This document shows, in pieces, positions 12,176 to 23,378 of a stretch of 64,000 nt of DNA (the stretch's first letter is position 1; every line of letters starts with the position of its first letter). The notes beneath the pieces are model-generated. The model saw only the letters and a program-made list of their open reading frames with translations, searched no databases and was not told where the DNA came from. The stretch is taken from positions 31,351,364-31,415,363 of the forward strand of contig JAJLRJ010000010.1 in assembly GCA_024195265.1 (NCBI GenBank), in the 5' to 3' direction. The translations under genes were made by a program, and so were the position numbers. Source of the DNA: Dendrophyllia cribrosa. Lineage: Eukaryota > Cnidaria > Anthozoa > Scleractinia > Dendrophylliidae.

Positions 12176-15100
12176 ATGGCTAATTGCTGCTTTATTTTCA
12201 GTGTAATTGTCGCTACTTTGGCCGCCATTCTCGTAGGGTTGTACTACAATCAAGATTTACCTGAGGGACTCCCGGATGATCAGCAATTTAGTGCTCGATT
12301 TTTTGGTATTTTTTTGGGCATTTGTCGTTTCATGGTGAGTTGAATTGGTGGCTCGATAGCTTTGGGCATAATCATGGAAAGCGAGTGATATGGAATCACA
12401 ACGGATGTCGGTACTTTCCTAGTATAGGATTAAGACAAGGCAAAGCTGAAGGCTCACTTCAAATCGTGAATGACTCATGAAAATTCTGAAGAATATGTAA
12501 TGCACTATTCAATGAAAACCCCCACCTGCTGTCCTGGAGAAGGGTAGAGGATTTGGCACAGACCCTGGTTAAAAGCCATCAATGTCCCTGTCCCCTGGGG
12601 CTGAAAATCAGATCAAACACCCCTGCCGCTCGGGGAATCAAGCTGAAACACGTTAAACCAGAAAAAACTTTAATGCTCCTTTTCAGTGATTGTGTAGCCT
12701 TGAGTGTCTTTGTAGGTTACAATGCTTTTCAACTTCAAGACTTGTTTGTGCAAATTGCAAGCGGTAAATATACGTACAATAGAAATAATTTACTTGATTC
12801 AAATCAATGTGATGGCGATGTAAAACATCTGATATAAGAAGATTTAAAAGCACACTTGCCTTCCTCATTTCTTCATTCATCTTGAAACCTAGATGTGAAG
12901 ACCAGTACCTAGTCTCCCTCCTGCCCAAGGTGGGGACAGAATGCAGAATTGAAATCAGTCAAATCTACTACTTCCAATGGCCACATTGTTGTTCAAGAAT
13001 GATTCAATGCCCCTACTATCCCCTACCCTTCCCTGGGAACGGAGGGATGAGGGTTTCCATTGACTAGTACATAAACCATTTGAACCAAACATTACTTTTT
13101 TGCGAGGGAGATTTATTATTTGTGGGTGTGGATGAGGCTTAGGTTTCTGAAGGATTTTCACTCCATACCCCCTATTTTCACTGTGACCCTCTCCTTATGA
13201 ACAAGTCTATGGGATCTGCCACTGCTATCTTCAATAGGCATTCTTCTGTTATAACTAAGCGTTATGCAATCAGCTCAATCCAAGGTCTATATTATTGTAC
13301 AATGACATAGAGAATGACAATGCAGTGCAATAATTGTACACGACTTGGACTAACATGGAATATGTAGATTAAAATGATTTGCAAGTATGTCTGTTCCCTG
13401 AGTGTGAACTTCGCTCGACACACTATCTACACATATCATGTACTTGTATGGTACTTGAGGTTCTTACCATTTAAACAAACCTGCATCCGGTTTAAATGTC
13501 CGGTTTCTTCTTGCGAATGGTTACCACCCCTTGATTGCCACTCTTGGTTCTAGGGGCATGCAGCTGCATTAGTTGGCATTGGTGATTCTCCAGTCGAAAA
13601 TCTTAATCAGTTGCTACATCTAGGGCTGATATTGGAACCGTCGGAGTCAAAAGGCGATGGATCAGTTTTAGAAATCCAGGACATCAAGATTGCCAATGTT
13701 CCTGTTCGAATTTACAAACCAAAGCATCTTGTTGCAGCCACGAAAATGACTGGTGTTGTGTATTTGCATGGTGGAGGATGGACAATTGGCACAGTTGGTA
13801 AGTTTCCTCAGTTGCCTTGGACTGGGAGGAGACAGAGAATTCTTAACTTAAAGGGGCTATGTCACCATTTTTAGTGTTACTTTAAAAAGCCAAAAGAATC
13901 TTTATATCAGTGAAAATCCAAAAAATAATGGTCCAGTTTTGTTTCAAATTATTCTACTAGTGCTCTAAGAGTAGAAATAAGTGTCTTGGGCTGCAGATGG
14001 ACAGGATGGATATCGATTGCATCTTAAAAAATTTGGGCTAATTTTTCAAGTTTATCGCTTGTGTCTTGAAAAACTTGCTAAAACTCTGATTATGGTTTAT
14101 AGAGCATTTTAACTCACTTGACCTTCAGTCCCGTGGGACTCAAATGACAAAGTCCATGGCAGCCATGTTGGTGTTCCTAACAAAAGAAGTTAATTAAAAT
14201 TCTTTTGTACGGGAACACCAATATGGCGGCTATGACGTCAAGTGAAAACACTCTATTCTCTCTTTGAAAATTCACTTGATATCTTCCTCTTAGTGTTCTA
14301 TACGCATTTCGTGTACGACAAAGGTACTTAGTTTTAATTTGGGGCAGTGTGACCTAAAAACCTCAAAAACACCATGACAGCTCATTTAACTGTATCCTTT
14401 ACTCGGACTCCCTGCTCCAATGGGGGGAGGGGCTGCCATATAAAAGTGACAGGGGTGACTGTCACAGGGCTCGAGACTAACTTTTCAATTTACTAGCCTA
14501 GTGACGAGTGACAGGTTTGAATTCACTGGCCCAAATAATTTTTTACCAGCCTGAATTGTACAGGGCATGGAGACAATAACATATGTCATACTGATTATTA
14601 ACTAAAGAAAAAAATCTATGATATTGAAAACACAACTTGATCAGTTTTACTGTGATGCCTTACGAACGTCTTAACGTACGGAGAAATATCGAGAAGATAA
14701 GACTAACACCTTATGAATGTACTACCTGTTACAATATTGTTATTGCGTGACACCATCACAGCCTCGTGGCGTACTACGTCACAACCTCGTTTTCGATAAA
14801 ACTTTACTTGTTGAACCGCCATCTTGAATCGGAGTTTCTTCTTCTCTCTCATCTTCTGTTTATCTGTACGAAGACATTACGAGTTCAACCTGTTACACTA
14901 CCGTACAGAAAAACCTTGAGATATCTGTTTACAGTCTTTATTTCAGTATTTGTTCTCAATTTTCTTTTGCCATTCATTGGAAATAATTTTCAGTTTGGTT
15001 CTATCTGGTGCTTCAGTTACAATTCTCACTAGCCCAAATGGCTAGTGAAAGCAAGCAAAAATCCAGCAGCCAAAACTTAATTTTTACTAGACTTTGGCTA

Positions 15101-18100
15101 GTTGGCTACCAGTAGTCTTGAGCCCTGCTGTCATACCTTTTTGGGGTTAAAATTCATGGTTTGGTACCTCTAAGGGTGTTTAAATAAAAGACGACCTCTG
15201 TCAGAGTTATTCTGGCTCCTTTAAGGTATTGAGCCAGCAAAATATGTTGGCAGCTGGGAACATCAGAAGGAATTGGTACCTCTTACAGTTAGGGGTAAAA
15301 ATTAAAGTAAGCCACACCCACAAAATTGGGGGACGGGCGGAGTGGGGCGGGGGTAAAGGTTTCCCTCTCATTGCACTTTTTCTATTGAAACATTTTTAAA
15401 TCATCATCATCATCATCATTTGTCGACTCAAACACGATATTTGAGACGGGCCCTGTGTCTGACATGTCATACGTCCCCCGATCAGCCAACAGGCTAGCAA
15501 GCTCATCCCCAGACTCCACCCCTGCATCTTCCTGCAAAATATTTCTCTATTTCTCCACTTTGCCGCCACCTTGGGAATCCCATTTGCTGCTCTGTACTTC
15601 AGGGTTGTCAAAAGTAGCCGGCTGCCGGCGAAAATCACCACCTTCTTTGTTATCTTGGCCGGCTACTGAGCTGGCCGTGGGCTGTTCTTTAGAAGAGATG
15701 GTCTTTTCTCCAACCTCGGCCGCCTACTCCAACAATACAGTCGGCTACTTCGAAACTTTTTGACAACCCTGAACTTCCCTCTTTGCTGAATAAATTCCTC
15801 ACGGGTGTTTGTCCTTCCCATCTGAATCAAAATCCATGTTAAAGTTTCACAGTTTTGCTGCATCTTTCTTTTTCTCAGAACTGTATGACTCACTGACTTA
15901 TCGGTTGGCTAAAGAAGCTGATGTTGTGCTGATATCTGTTGAGTAAGCCTTTAAAATTTTAGCTTCATTTTAATGTGCTTTTTGGTAGCAGGGGGAGGAG
16001 GGGGGGGGGGGGTGGGCTTAGAAATGGTGTAGTTGTGAGAGTGCTCTGACTGTAGGTTCAAATACTTGACACAGTTTCATATGGGTTGAGTTTGTTGTTG
16101 GTTTTTTGTCCTTGCTCAGAGGTTTTTTTTTTCCAGAATCTCAGGTTTTTCCAACATTTCTAAATTCCAATTAAATTTGGACCATGAGGGCCACAGGTCA
16201 CAACAGTCATTTGTAAACTGTAAAGTAAAGTGTCACCCTCGTTCAACAAAGTTGAACAAGTTGCATAATTTAATTACCACTGAAATAATTATTTGGCCTT
16301 GAATAAGTATTAATATTAACTTCGTGAATTTCTCTCCAGTTACAGATTAACACCTAAACACACCTTTCCTACACAATTTGATGACTGCTATGCTGTTGTT
16401 GAAGCTGTGCTGGCCACTGGTGATAAATATGGTATTGACACTAACCATGTTGCTGTTGCTGGTGACAGTGCCGGTGGTAATCTTGCGGCAGCAGTTGCTT
16501 TAAAGCTCAGAGACAAAAACACAAGACTGGCTGCTCAGGTGGGGACAGGGCTAATTAACCCTATTTAATCCCCAATATCAAAATAGAGATTCTCCTTTCT
16601 TGTCCTCATATGTTTCTTATAGATGCAGTGGGGAGAAGTTAATATCAAGAGAATTCATCTTGGGTGATCATTCTCATGACTTCCCTGAGGATGGTTTCTA
16701 TACCTGCCAACTTTTTCCGAGTGATAGGCGTGAGAATTTTTTTCGTGGGAGTGCCAGGATTTCTGAAGGCGACCCGACCAAATCTGAAGAGAACCCGATC
16801 TATCCCGAAGATGTCTGAAGTTGTTCAAAGATGTTCCGAAGAATTCGGAAGTTTCCATGGACCTCAGACCTCCGTTTAATAACATTCAGCTGTAATTGTA
16901 ATGTTCAGAACGATAAAAACCTACAAAAAAGTGCCATATTTTCATGAACGTAACTATAGTTTTAATTGGATCATGCGATCAGTTAAGGCTGATAGCTCAA
17001 ATCTGTAAGTCAGGCGTGAGAAATTGCTCCATAGGTGTGAGTAGGCATGAGATCGGAGTTTTGGACTCGCAGGCGTGAGACTCACGCCTAAGGTGTGAGA
17101 CTTGGCGGGTATAGGTTTCATGGTTTGGCGCATGTGCACAGATCATAATGCTTTGTTCGCTTTCTTACCAATTTTATCAGTTAAAAAAACACTCACATTT
17201 ACTTCAACAACCATATACTATAATAAGTTAGTCTAAACAAAGTGAAGGATGACCAAAATTCACAGAAACAAAACCTTTGACCCGAAGGATATATTCTACG
17301 CTCTGGTGGCTTTCATGGCGTACATGGGTATGTTTAATCAATCGATTCAATCAGCAACATTTTTATGGACAAATTTCCTGCTAGAGTTATCTACTCGCTT
17401 CCGATTGGTCTAAACAATGAAATTAAATGGGTTACATTATATCTTGCACATGCGCCGAACCATGAAACCCTCCCTTTAAGGGACGGACCATTCAATTTTT
17501 GTTGGGGGGGGGGGGGGGGGGGGGGGGGGGTGTTGGGCAATTACCCAAAAAAATTCCTGTAGAAGTAATTTAAGTGAAAAAAAATTGTGCACAAGAAAGC
17601 ACGCGAAAAAAAATTCAAGCATTTTGGTAAAAAAAATTCTTGCAAATAGAGATGCTGAAAAAAAAAATTCATACTCAGAAGAAATTGCCCAACCCCCCCC
17701 CCCCCCCCCCCCTCCCCCCCACACACACACACACAAATTAAATGGTCCCTCCCGAAGCATTGAAATTACAAGGAGAAATTTGATGCTGATCATTTTTAGG
17801 GCTTGAAGAGTTTAAATAGTTATTCAAAAGGTTTAAGCATAATAAGGATATCAGCAAAACTTTTAAGGCTAGTTTTCACTGGCAACGGTGTTGGAGTCGG
17901 AGTCGTAAGCAGAGTCATAAGCTTGATGGAATCGGAGTCGGAAGAATCAGAACGGTTCCATTTTCTTCCGATTCCGCTTATGACTCCGTAATCTTCTTCC
18001 GATCCCATCGGTTTGATTTTCACTAGATCGTAACGCTCTGCGCTTCTGATTACGAACTCCGACTCCGACGTTAGTGAAAACCAGCCTTAAGTGAAATTTG

Positions 18101-18294
18101 ACAAAATTCTAGGCGGGGGTGGGGGGATCAGGGCTTCAAAAGACTAGTGTGGTCCATTTAATCAGAAGTTTTATCGGCAGTGACAAGATGGCATATTAAG
18201 AATTCCTGTTGTTATTTATTATTCCTTTTTATTTATTATTATTATTCTTTTTTTTTGGGGGGGAGGGGTGGGGGGGGGGTAACAATTTCATCCT

Positions 18295-18325
<31 letters not shown>

Positions 18326-19308
18326 GTAGGGAAAGAGTTTTTGGCAGGTATGCAGTGATCTTCAGTTGAACCTGTAACCCGTAACACCTGTGAGGGGTGT
18401 CATTAGTGAGTGTTACGGCTGTGAATTAACTGTTTCAATACAAAGCATGGTAAGGCATGTTGGCCATATGCCACACAGTACGGCTGTTAACAGAAATGGA
18501 ACAGCTGATGAAAAAGTTATTGAAAACCCTATGTACATTAACTGAAATGATTTTATATCATACCTTAAAGTAATTTTGTTCAATTTTAAAGTCATGCTCC
18601 AATATATTGTGCTTATTTTTATATTAAATTTTTGGCTTCATTTTCCTCTTATGACATCCTTTTAGATTTGAGAAATCGCAAGTGGCAATATGGGCCATGT
18701 GCACCACACGCTGCTTCGAGCTGACGACAAGTATATTGACTTATGGTTTCATTTTTTGTTATGGTTTGCAGATTCTCATATACCCTGCAGTGCAGTTTAT
18801 GGACTTTTCTCTTCCTTCTTTTAAAAAGCAAAGTTCGCCACTTCTCACACGGCATCAAACAGCAGTTTACTGGTCCTATTACATGACTGGAACTCCAAAC
18901 TTGGCTTCCTCATTTTTAGTGACTAATCATTCTATGCATCTTCGCAACACTAAGTATTCTTCTTACATTGGAATTGAAGATAAGGAGCAGCGCAAAGCCC
19001 AGAGGAAGCCATTAGATGGTATTCCAAAGGCTGTCCTAGTTGGTCTGACAGATTACCGTGCGTCGCCTTTAATGGCAGACAGCCTGAAGGGGTTACCTAA
19101 AACCTTATTGATAACCTGTGAATATGATGTTCTCAAAGATGATGGCTTGTTGTACAAGGCAAGATTGCTGGGTGCCGGAGTCAAGGTGACACATCTTAAT
19201 TACATGACGTACCATGGGTTCCTTCCATTACAGTCAATTCCTTTGGTGGAAACAGAAGAGTTCCGTCAGGCATTGCGAGATATCATTGATTATCTGAAAG
19301 AGTTGTAA
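12176..19308 (+). CDS. Hydrolase B: NCEH1/AADAC-like HSL-family esterase, 5 exons
   Basis: Exons 12176-12334, 13554-13797, 15879-15942, 16340-16538, 18772-19308. Phases match hydrolase A exactly; exons 1, 3 and 4 even have identical lengths (159, 64, 199). Product 400 aa. An N-terminal hydrophobic helix (residues 4-21) is followed by LPEGLPDD. HGGGW at 125-129, nucleophile Ser199 in GDSAGGN, Asp341 (EYDVL), His370 (YHGF). All catalytic residues are present, so it should be an active ER-anchored esterase. Closest in the window to hydrolase D (shared LAKEADVVLISV and LTDYRASPLMAD). The substrate cannot be told from sequence. Confidence 0.87.
14413..15325. repeat. Interspersed repeat of the GGTACCTCTTAGGG family, split by a MITE
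   Basis: 14413-14464 (CCATATAAAAGTGACAGGGG) continues at 15128-15325 (GGTACCTCTAAGGG, GGTATTGAGCC). The same units in the same order occur at about 32195-32450, so this is an interspersed family. In intron 2 of hydrolase B. Confidence 0.6.
14465..15127. mobile_element. MITE nested in the preceding repeat
   Basis: Ends CAGGGCTCGAGACTAAC and the complementary TAGTCTTGAGCCCTG; CTGTCA directly repeated at 14459-14464 and 15128-15133. 663 bp, no coding capacity; CAGGG ends suggest hAT. Confidence 0.75.
15600..15771. mobile_element. hAT-like MITE
   Basis: Ends CAGGGTTGTCAAAAGTAGCC and the complementary GGCTACTTC...TTTTTGACAACCCTG. 172 bp. It stops about 100 bp short of exon 3 of hydrolase B. Confidence 0.65.
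17477..17755. repeat. Inverted-repeat element with long G and C runs
   Basis: GGACCATTCAATTT on the left pairs with AAATTAAATGGTCC on the right. Inside lie a ~28-G run (about 17503-17530) and a C-rich run (about 17694-17720), each followed or preceded by an inverted TTGGGCAATT. In intron 4 of hydrolase B. Confidence 0.55.
17867..18086. mobile_element. piggyBac-type MITE
   Basis: Ends GGCTAGTTTTCACTGGCAACG and the complementary CGTTAGTGAAAACCAGCC, with TTAA on both sides (17863-17866, 18087-18090). The interior is rich in CGGAGTCGGAGTC and its complement. Non-coding. Confidence 0.75.
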
Positions 19309-19999
19309 AATATGGCACCCACGTTTGTTGATAAGTACTTAATAGAGTTTTAACAAAGGCATCGGTATTATATTCTCTTATAATTATTATAAAAAAGCTA
19401 TTTCTAGAAATGAAAACAACATCTTTTTACCGTGGTTTGATTAAAAGTGAATTGCACTGATCATCGATAAACTGATTCAGACATAAATTAAAATAAATCA
19501 TTAGGTGGAGTCAAGTTTTAGCTTTAGAAATTACATCCATAATTTCTTTTTAGAGGGGGACATTGGGGTTTGCGGTATTGCGGTATTGGACAATTTTTCA
19601 TGCGGTATTTCGGTAATTCTAATCTAAAATTGCGGTATTGCGGTATTCTCAAAACCTGCGGGATTCGTTTTTTAAGCGTTTTGGTCGGTATCAAAAATTA
19701 ACCTCCAGTATTTTACGACCTTTTTCCAGTTTCCTGTTGACCCGTGTCGTTTCGGAAACGCTTCGAAACATCTCTAAGGATCTCTAAAAGTCCTGAGGTC
19801 CTCTAATCCGTCACGCGAGTTTTTATAACATGAAACGTGATAACAATTTGATCGTTTTAACAACCAATTAAAAGTCACGGCACCGACGTGCTGACATTTA
19901 ATATTTAATATCGACCTTTGTCGACCCCACCAAGGGGTCCAAGATCATGACCAAACCACGCGCTTTGCCCAGAGCCAGACAGACCAGACATTATTCAAC

Positions 20000-22900
20000 A
20001 TGGCTGAGGCAGCGAGATCCGTGATCGTTACGAGAGAAGAAGTCGAAATGGCCGTGATCGATTGTGTGGCGCTTTTCTACGAAGAGGGACAAGGCGGCGA
20101 AAATTACCGAAAGAAAAACAAGTTTAGGTGTCGGGTGAGCAAAGGAGAAAAACGGCTCGCCAAATTTCGGGAGAGTATTAGGTAAGTTTTAATTTGGATT
20201 GTTTCATTGCACGTCACCCGGGACATTACCTGATTTGACCTGATTTTGGACAATTTGGCATTAAAAGTATCTAATAGGTGATAAAGACAAACACAACAAA
20301 CAAACAGTGACCATAGTTGTAACGTTTGCTTGTGGTAGTGCGTCGTAGTGCATGGCTTTATTTTCTTTCATGATGTTTCACAAGGATTGTGTGACTCTCC
20401 ATGCTCTCGCGATGTGTTATTTATTAAGTCATTAAGTATTCAATTGCCCCGTTGGACAACGAAGCGCGCGTTGACCTAAATTATGGACCCTAATGGACTT
20501 GTTTTTCCTTATTGAGTCGTCACGTTAACCCTGGCCCTGGCCATTTAATTTGAACTATTTTCAATCAACGTCATGATGTCAGTGAACACTCCAATGGTAG
20601 GCGAAAGACATCCCTTTAACATCATTTAATCCCTCGCAAATGACAAATTTGGTAATGCCGTATACTGTCTATACTGAGCCGACTGAACCCTATCCTAAAA
20701 TACATTTGATGGACCTTGATGGCCTTTCTAGATGTGTTAATAAAGTATTGACGGCATCACTAATGCATTTTATATTGCTTTACTTTAAGCGAATTTGCCG
20801 GCATTAAAAACACCGCAAAGACGCTTGGTTTAGGCGACAATCTGCGTGTGGAGCTGAATAGGTAGGTGAAAGTATTTTAGATCTATTTTAAATCATGAAA
20901 TATCATGTCTTTTTTTTTTGGAAATGTGTTACAACAACAACAACAACAATTTATTCAACAACAAACAATAACAACAATGTATTCTTAGTTGAGAGTTGAA
21001 TGATTTGTTTGCCCTGCAAATAGCTGGAAAGCTAATCGGGGCGGGGCAAAACAAGTACATGAATAATACAGTTATCAACAAAATCAAAAACCTTATACTA
21101 TTGAAAAGCCTTGCAGATTGCACATAATAATGAATAACATTGCACATAATAATGAAGATTCGTTAAAACATTTTCACCGTTCTAATAGGACTGGTCAGGA
21201 CTGCGGATTAGTTTTTATTTACATACCTTGTTAAGGTTTTAAAGAAATTTATTACAATATATTTTTTCAAAAGGGAGTCGAAGAAAGATGGGAGAACGGA
21301 AAGAATCTCAATTGAGACGGACCAACAACTGAAACTAGAGTTACCCTCCATTTTTAACGGCCAAGACAAATTACAACGTAAGTATGTGGCTTGTTAGTTA
21401 TGCCTTATGGCCTTTCTCCCTATTACACTATTTTTCCCTTTTTTTTTCTTTTGTATTGCAGTTATTATTTACCCGATAAGGACCACATTCTCCAGTAATT
21501 GCCCCAAAATTGTAATAAAAGAAGCAAACTCTAGCAAGGCCCCGCCTACACCTTCAGCAACGTCGGGTGATTTAACCGAAGACGAAAAGGCAAAGCTTGA
21601 TGAAGGTAACTTTCGTAACTATTTAATAGTTTGCGAGCTTTATTATGCACCAAACAAAGTGTGATGCTCTTGAATAGTACACATCTTTAGAATGTGTTTA
21701 GGTTGTATTATAATTTGAATATTATTAACTAATATTTTTAATAAGATGCCTTTTCATAACATGATTTTCAAAGAGGTCCTACAAAATATAATCAATTAAC
21801 TAAACACATAAATTAATAAATATAAATTTAAAGTCGAGGCCAAACGTGTTACGGGGTAAAACAGTTGTTGTAAAAGTTAGTTTTAAAAGAAGCGCTAGTA
21901 GTACTGTTTCTTACATATAAGGCTTGAGAGTTCCAGTCTTTAATGGCATGATAAGATAGCCGTTGCTTGCCCCAGTTGGATTTGACGGCAGGCAAACGGA
22001 AATCCTGTGCATTTCTGGTGTTGTAACGGTGTACATCGTGTAACGTAACTAATCTAAGGTGTGACGCTAATAAATCGTTTTTACACTTAAAGACGTAAAG
22101 ACACCTATGATATAGTCTGCGCTTACTTAGGTTAAGCCAATTAAGTGAATGGAGGGCATCAGTAGCAGACGAGTGAACTGGACGGTCAAGAATAATTTCA
22201 GCAGCTTTTCCCACACGGGGAGAAGGAACTGATGATGATGATGATTCCATTAGAAACCTTTTTGTTAATTATCATTGAACTAATTGATTTAATTTTGTCA
22301 TCTTAATTTACTAGAACTGTTTAACAGACGTGGCAGCAAATTAGTTCGTTGCGACACACATAAGCATGTAAAAGTGAGAGGAAAAGTGTCAAAGTTGGTG
22401 GAGTGGCCTTGGAAAATTTGTTGTGGCAATTGTGGCAGGAATTTGCAACTACGTTATGACGCTGACGTCAAGGGAAGAATTTCATATTTTGAAAGACGTA
22501 AGTAAAATTATTCTATCAATTAAATTGAATAATATTAATGGACACGGGAAATCTGGCCTTCTTGTAACTAACCTTAATATAAACATAGGACGTCTCGCAC
22601 AGGCAACGTGAGGAAAATCCAACCAAAACAACTATATGAAGAATCAAGGGATTGTGGGTATTAACAAACGCTTTTCATTCAACTAATTTACATTTGTTTT
22701 TCACGTCACCAAATTTCCACCAATGGCGGAGCTCCTCCTACTATATAAAACCACACACTACCCACAATCCCTTGATTCGCTCCGACGAAGGGCTAGCGCT
22801 CGAAACGTCAGCTTTCTCGAATCTTTTTACGGTGGCTAACTTACCTTATCGACTCAGTCGATAAAGCCAAATTCTTGCAAAACAACTACAGTTTGTTATA

Positions 22901-23133
22901 TAAAAATTGTAATGAATTCCACCGTTAAAAGCCGTTTATTTATTTTTATAGATCATTACTCTACATGCAGCACTACGAAGAACAAAGACGATAAAGATAT
23001 GAAACAGAAGACTATCGCAGATATGTTTAAAAGAGGAACTAAGAGGAAGGCTGACAACGAGAAGAAAGCTAAAAGGCAAAAGCAGTCAGTGGATGTGGAC
23101 TCCGACATTGACATGTCTGATTGTGAAAAGTAA
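20000..23133 (+). CDS. Transposon protein 1, 288 aa, six exons
   Basis: Exons 20000-20181, 20790-20861, 21274-21377, 21462-21605, 22315-22497, 22952-23133. Every junction is GT-AG and all phases close, giving one open frame of 288 codons. I do not recognise the family. Residues 1-60 are mixed charged and helical. A cysteine/histidine cluster (RCDTHKH, then CCGNCG) in exon 5 could bind zinc. The C-terminus has QKTIADMF, similar to a PCNA-interacting PIP box (Q-x-x-I-x-x-M-F), immediately followed by a Lys/Arg bipartite nuclear signal (KRGTKRK, KKAKRQK) and an acidic tail. It precedes the 1159-aa gene by 245 bp in the same element and orientation. A nuclear accessory protein for transposition is the inference. 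Confidence 0.7.
21849..22250 (-). pseudogene. LINE reverse-transcriptase C-terminal fragment
   Basis: An open 133-residue reading frame with the pattern LHSLNWLNLSKRRLYHRC, followed by FKCKNDLL and RYNTRNAQDFRLP, is typical of the region after the reverse transcriptase domain of CR1/L2/Rex-type non-LTR elements. Only this 3' piece is present and it is antisense within intron 4 of transposon protein 1, so it is a 5'-truncated dead copy. Confidence 0.65.
22641..22812 (+). repeat. Short inverted-repeat unit with hammerhead-like core
   Basis: GAATCAAGGGATTGTGGGTA (22641-22660) is perfectly inverted at 22759-22778. Between them is a TATA-like CTATATAAAAC. Directly after comes TCCGACGAAGGGC and CTCGAAACGTC (22781-22810), similar to the CUGAUGA...CGAAAC-GUC layout of minimal hammerhead ribozymes in Penelope-like retroelements. 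The first core base differs from consensus. Confidence 0.4.
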
Positions 23134-23378
23134 TGACAATAATTATGTTTCAGCAGTTATTGACTGTTATTGAAAAACACTACTTGAGATAACGATAACC
23201 GAGATGATGCACTCCTTAAGTTTTATACCATTGCCCGACATTCACTTACTGTACCTCAGTTTTGTGTAACGTTGTCTTCATATTGATTAAATTTGTTTTT
23301 AATTATTGTTACTGATCAAAACTCGGATTATGTAAAATAACCTATATATGACTGTAAAAGCAGTCACGTGTAATATGC

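Noticed and set aside
17476..17806. Glycine- or proline-rich reading frames
   Set aside because: Produced by the G and C homopolymer runs of an inverted-repeat element.
20930..21150. CAACAA-rich stretch as a LINE 3' tail
   Set aside because: Only the simple-sequence run is suggestive; no adjoining reverse-transcriptase frame is linked to it.
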